From: CAYUNA01 sp047629355
Lineage (GTDB): Bacteria; Bacteroidota; Bacteroidia; Chitinophagales; Saprospiraceae
Assembly (NCBI GenBank): GCA_047629355.1
Contig: JBLHWU010000036.1
Span: forward strand, 1-35,428
DNA: 35,428 nucleotides
Direction of reading: 5' to 3'
Positions 32,541-35,428 of the stretch are shown in pieces (position 1 is the first letter of the stretch; each line of letters opens with the position of its first letter). The translations under genes and the position numbers were made by a program. Under the pieces are notes generated by a model, which was not told the origin of the DNA, made no database searches, and saw only the letters and a program-made list of their open reading frames with translations.

Positions 32541-34094
32541 TTAAAAAGGAATATCTTCATCATTCATCTTGCTCGGTCGCGTGATAATCGTTGCGCCCGC
32601 ATCTTGGGCAGGCGAGAAGGTATCTTTGGGCAAATCATCAAAATTCGGATCGCCTAAATCTTGAAACCGTGCAAATTCATCAACAAATCGCAACTTCACC
32701 GTTTCCGTCGCACCGTGACGGTTTTTGGCGACGATAAACTCTGCGACTCCTTTCAATGAATTTCCTTCTTCATCTTCCAAAATCTGGTAATATTCTGGTC
32801 GATAAATGAACGCTACCATATCTGCATCCTGCTCTATCGCTCCTGATTCCCGAAGGTCAGATAACTGTGGTCGCTTTGTACCACCCCGCGTCTCTACTGC
32901 CCGACTCAACTGCGATAAGGCAATCACTGGCACACTCAATTCTTTCGCCATTCCTTTCAATGCTCGCGAAATTGCTGAAATTTCCTGCTCTCGATTACCA
33001 CTTTTATTATCCGTACCGCCACTCATCAATTGCAAATAATCAATAATAACCATCTGAATATCGTGTTGCATTTTCAAACGACGACATTTAGCACGCAATT
33101 CAAAAATATTGATACCAGGTGTATCATCAATAAAAATTGGAACCTCACTCATCTTCTCAATCGCACTTTGCAATTGTTGCCATTCGTACTCTTCGAGCTT
33201 GCCATTCCGCATTTTGTGTCCAGAGATTTCCGCTTCCATCGAAATCAAACGTTGTACCAATTGCACATTTGACATCTCCAGCGAAAATACTGCTACGGGC
33301 TTTTGGTGGTCCATTGCCGCATTCTTCGCCAATGCCAATACCATAGAGGTCTTACCCATACCCGGACGTGCCGCTAGGATAATCATATCCGATGGCTGCC
33401 AGCCCGAAGTCAAGCGGTCAAGGTCGACAAATCCGGTAGGTACTCCGGTCAATCCATCTTTTTTATTTTTTAACTCTTCGAGCATTTTCAAGGTCTTACT
33501 CGCGAGAGACCCCATACTTTCGTAGTTCTTACTCAGGTTGTTTTGTGTAATGTCAAACAACCCTTTTTCTGCGCTATCCAACAATGCAAAAACATCTGTC
33601 GTGTCTTCGTAAGCATCTTTGATAATGTTATTCGACACTCTAATCAATTCACGCTGAATGTGCTTTTGCGACACAATGCGAGCGTGATACTCTATATTTG
33701 CAGTCGACGCGACGCGATTGGTTAGCTCTACTAAATAGTAAGAACCACCCGCCAATTCCAGTTCGCCTGCTTTTTTCAATTCTTCATTTACGGTCAACAA
33801 ATCAATTGGATGCGATTTTTCAAATAAGCGTAAAACTGCTTTATAAATTGCCTTATGCCCATCTGAATAAAAACTTTCAGACTGCAAAATATCCATCACC
33901 ACTGGCAACGCATCCTTGTCTAACATTAATGCCCCCAACACCGCTTCTTCTAAGGGAACGGCCTGTGGCTGCACCTTTCCGAACGTGTATTCAGCTAGTT
34001 CGCCTCCTCGGGTGCGCTTATCTTTTGCCCCACCAGATAGCTTTTTAAAATGCTCCCGATTTTTTTCTTTAAAGTCATTTCCGTTTTCCATCAT
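32541..34094 (-). CDS. dnaB: Replicative DNA helicase DnaB
   Basis: A 517-residue hexameric replicative helicase. The N-terminal domain (about 45-190) begins VPLEEAVLGALMLDKDAL and is followed by the RecA-like domain: GVPTGFVDLDRLTSGWQPSDMI (key part PTGFVDLD..TSGW), Walker A ARPGMGKTS, VAVFSLEMS, Walker B VIIDYLQLM, ALSQLSR, and SDLRESGAIEQDADMVAF. The C-terminal extension (about 465-517) is acidic and ends NDEDIPF, strikingly like the acidic tip of single-stranded DNA-binding protein. No intein is present. It faces away from a candidate origin region in the 805-base gap upstream. Confidence 0.97.
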   Translation of the reverse strand: MMENGNDFKEKNREHFKKLSGGAKDKRTRGGELAEYTFGKVQPQAVPLEEAVLGALMLDKDALPVVMDILQSESFYSDGHKAIYKAVLRLFEKSHPIDLLTVNEELKKAGELELAGGSYYLVELTNRVASTANIEYHARIVSQKHIQRELIRVSNNIIKDAYEDTTDVFALLDSAEKGLFDITQNNLSKNYESMGSLASKTLKMLEELKNKKDGLTGVPTGFVDLDRLTSGWQPSDMIILAARPGMGKTSMVLALAKNAAMDHQKPVAVFSLEMSNVQLVQRLISMEAEISGHKMRNGKLEEYEWQQLQSAIEKMSEVPIFIDDTPGINIFELRAKCRRLKMQHDIQMVIIDYLQLMSGGTDNKSGNREQEISAISRALKGMAKELSVPVIALSQLSRAVETRGGTKRPQLSDLRESGAIEQDADMVAFIYRPEYYQILEDEEGNSLKGVAEFIVAKNRHGATETVKLRFVDEFARFQDLGDPNFDDLPKDTFSPAQDAGATIITRPSKMNDEDIPF

Positions 34095-34311
34095 GTCCCA
34101 ATTTCAGATTTTGTCACACAAGCATTTTTGTACAAAAGAGTGCTCAAGTGTGACCATTTGTAGAGTAGATTTGCTACTGAATGTTCTGTTAAAACGGAAA
34201 AAATAGGTAAGTTAATAATTAAGACTGAATTGCTATTTTGTTAAATTGTTTTATTAAAAACAATAGCTACTGAAAGCCAACAAATTGCAAAGGCACCAAC
34301 TATAGTATAGT

Positions 34312-34402
34312 GTAAAACGTATTAGCTAAAAATAAAAAACCGCAGAATTGTATAAAAATGAAAATTGTGTATGTGTAGTTTGGCGGTCAGCCCACGTTTT
34401 AC
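34312..34402. repeat. Structured intergenic element with inverted ends
   Basis: GTAAAACGT (34312-34320) and ACGTTTTAC (34394-34402) are perfect inverted repeats about 91 bases apart end to end. Inside, CCGC near 34342 and GCGG near 34383 could pair as a second stem. It lies in the dnaB-deoC gap and has no ORF. It could be a repeated intergenic element or a small structured RNA; neither is proven. Confidence 0.4.
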
Positions 34403-34439
34403 TTGTATGCTCTAAAATCGTCCTATTTTAAACGTTTTA

Positions 34440-34760
34440 AGAAGACAAATCTAAGAGTATTTTTTGATAAAACCACATTTTTTAGCATCAAGGTTTTAGA
34501 CAAAATGTGGATAACCTTAAAACAAATGTGAATAACTTTTAATTTATGTGGAATATTATTGTCTATTTAACAACTTTTTTTAATTTTAAAACTCATTTTA
34601 AATTGACTTTTGAGCCAATAATATGACTATCAATTTTTTATGAATCTAAAGACCTACTAAGAAAATAAGTATTTTCAGAGAAAAGGAAAGATTAGAAATA
34701 AACCTTAATTGTTGGTAAAATCTATTTCAAATCTTAATTCTTCGCATTTATAAAATTTTG
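34440..34760. other. Candidate DnaA-binding / origin region
   Basis: Within the 805-base gene-free gap between dnaB (minus) and deoC (plus), the plus strand has TGTGGATAA at 34506-34514, an exact DnaA box (TTATCCACA read from the other strand). TGTGAATAA follows at 34527-34535 and TGTGGAATA at 34547-34555. Spacings are 21 and 20 bases, two helical turns, all in the same orientation. CCACATTTT at 34473-34481 is inverted relative to AAAATGTGG at 34502-34510. The next 200 bases are very AT-rich, as a DNA-unwinding element would be. Gene orientation diverges here. Origin function is inference. Confidence 0.5.
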
Positions 34761-34899
34761 GAAAAAACACTTAAAAAAAAGTGCTTCCTAGACAACAATG
34801 CAAAATTTTATAATATCTTGCGCCCAAAAGTTGACTGTAGGACAACATATGATTTGTTGCTTTCCTATATTTCTGAACAAATAATATCTATTTAGCTCT

Positions 34900-35428
34900 A
34901 TGAGCCTGGCGCGAAAAATTGACCATACCATACTGAAAGCAGACTGTACTCCCGAAGACATTGTGCAGCTTTGTCACGAAGCACTCGAATATGAGTTCGC
35001 TGCTGTTTGTGTCCCTCCTTATTACATCAAACAAGCTGTAAACATCTTGGAGGATAGTATGGTTTCCGTAGCTACGGTAATCGGTTTTCCGATGGGCTAT
35101 TCCAATACTCCTTCAAAAGTAGAAGAAATCAAGCGCGCTATCGACGAAGGTATTGATGAAGTGGATGTGGTTATTAATATAGCGGCGGTTAAAGATGGCA
35201 ACTGGAATTTCGTCAAAAACGATGTTGATAGTACGACTCGCGCAGCGCATTTGAAAGGAAAAGTGGTCAAGATTATTTTAGAAACAGATTTGCTAACTAC
35301 CGAAGAAATTGAAAAAATCTGCGAAATCTGTTCCGCAGTTGGCGTTAATTACGTCAAAAATTCTACAGGTTTTAATGGTGGCGCAACGGTCGAAATTATA
35401 TCGACGCTTCGTAATCTCCTTCACGAAG
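34900..35428 (+). CDS. deoC: Deoxyribose-phosphate aldolase, partial (right edge)
   Basis: The first 176 residues of a class I aldolase that splits 2-deoxyribose-5-phosphate into glyceraldehyde-3-phosphate and acetaldehyde. It starts MSLARKIDHTILKADCTPEDI, the family start. VATVIGFPMGYSNT, DEVDVVINIAAVKDG (with the catalytic Asp) and VKIILETDLL follow. The Schiff-base Lys is Lys153 in YVKNSTGF; most members have KTSTG, so Asn replaces Thr. The frame is open to the window edge; the second catalytic Lys region lies outside. It diverges from dnaB across the candidate origin region. Confidence 0.95.
   Translation, partial: MSLARKIDHTILKADCTPEDIVQLCHEALEYEFAAVCVPPYYIKQAVNILEDSMVSVATVIGFPMGYSNTPSKVEEIKRAIDEGIDEVDVVINIAAVKDGNWNFVKNDVDSTTRAAHLKGKVVKIILETDLLTTEEIEKICEICSAVGVNYVKNSTGFNGGATVEIISTLRNLLHE

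Noticed and set aside
33109..33525. 138-residue plus-strand ORF opposite dnaB
   Set aside because: Antisense shadow of a highly conserved helicase domain; no signal of independent coding.
34501..34560. Possible CRISPR-like repeat array (TGTG motifs every ~20 bases)
   Set aside because: Only three short units without spacers; better explained as DnaA-box-like sites.

Overview
The window looks like chromosomal DNA of a Bacteroidota species, most likely from the Saprospiraceae or a related group; this is inferred from protein style, not from a search. Supporting signs are the AT-rich composition, the scarcity of Shine-Dalgarno sequences, one good TAnnTTTG-type promoter, a remnant of a secreted protein with the Trp-rich N-terminus common in this phylum, a stand-alone LytTR protein, a double-glycine-leader peptide and an HD/PycTM fusion. 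Housekeeping genes dominate, with a more unstable left end. I found no tRNA, rRNA or CRISPR array.

Left end (1-7.9 kb): an IS1182-type transposase runs off the left edge and has one in-frame amber stop. Next to it is a decayed secreted-protein gene, then two secreted proteins of unknown function around a MoxR-type ATPase. Two RlaP/YcgL-type nucleotidyltransferases follow; the second is broken by two frameshifts, each at an A-homopolymer.

Middle (7.9-18 kb): an MDR oxidoreductase, a small membrane protein and a seven-heme cytochrome c with a TPR tail lie on the minus strand. A plus-strand SDR dehydrogenase follows and ends at a strong bidirectional terminator. Then come an HD-domain/PycTM membrane protein, a UvrD/PcrA helicase, a 138-bp fold-back element, and a cvpA-MOSC-DUF6483-like cluster.

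18-24.3 kb: a small secreted protein, an alanine-dehydrogenase-like protein, a MobA-like NTP transferase, a LytTR protein preceded by a strong hairpin, a TPR-like protein, a candidate ribosomal natural-product precursor with a GG leader, and recX.

Right end (24.6-35.4 kb): a class A penicillin-binding protein and rsmI read rightwards. Read leftwards are a Gfo/Idh/MocA oxidoreductase, a translationally overlapping pair of small membrane proteins, a TPR-histidine kinase and dnaB. dnaB and deoC diverge from an 805-bp AT-rich gap holding three DnaA-box-like sites spaced 20-21 bp apart, a candidate replication origin or DnaA-binding locus.

No large new multi-gene system is evident. The best leads are the HD-PycTM fusion, the orphan GG-leader peptide, the fold-back element, the dnaB-deoC intergenic region, and the small membrane pair with a Cys/His cluster.
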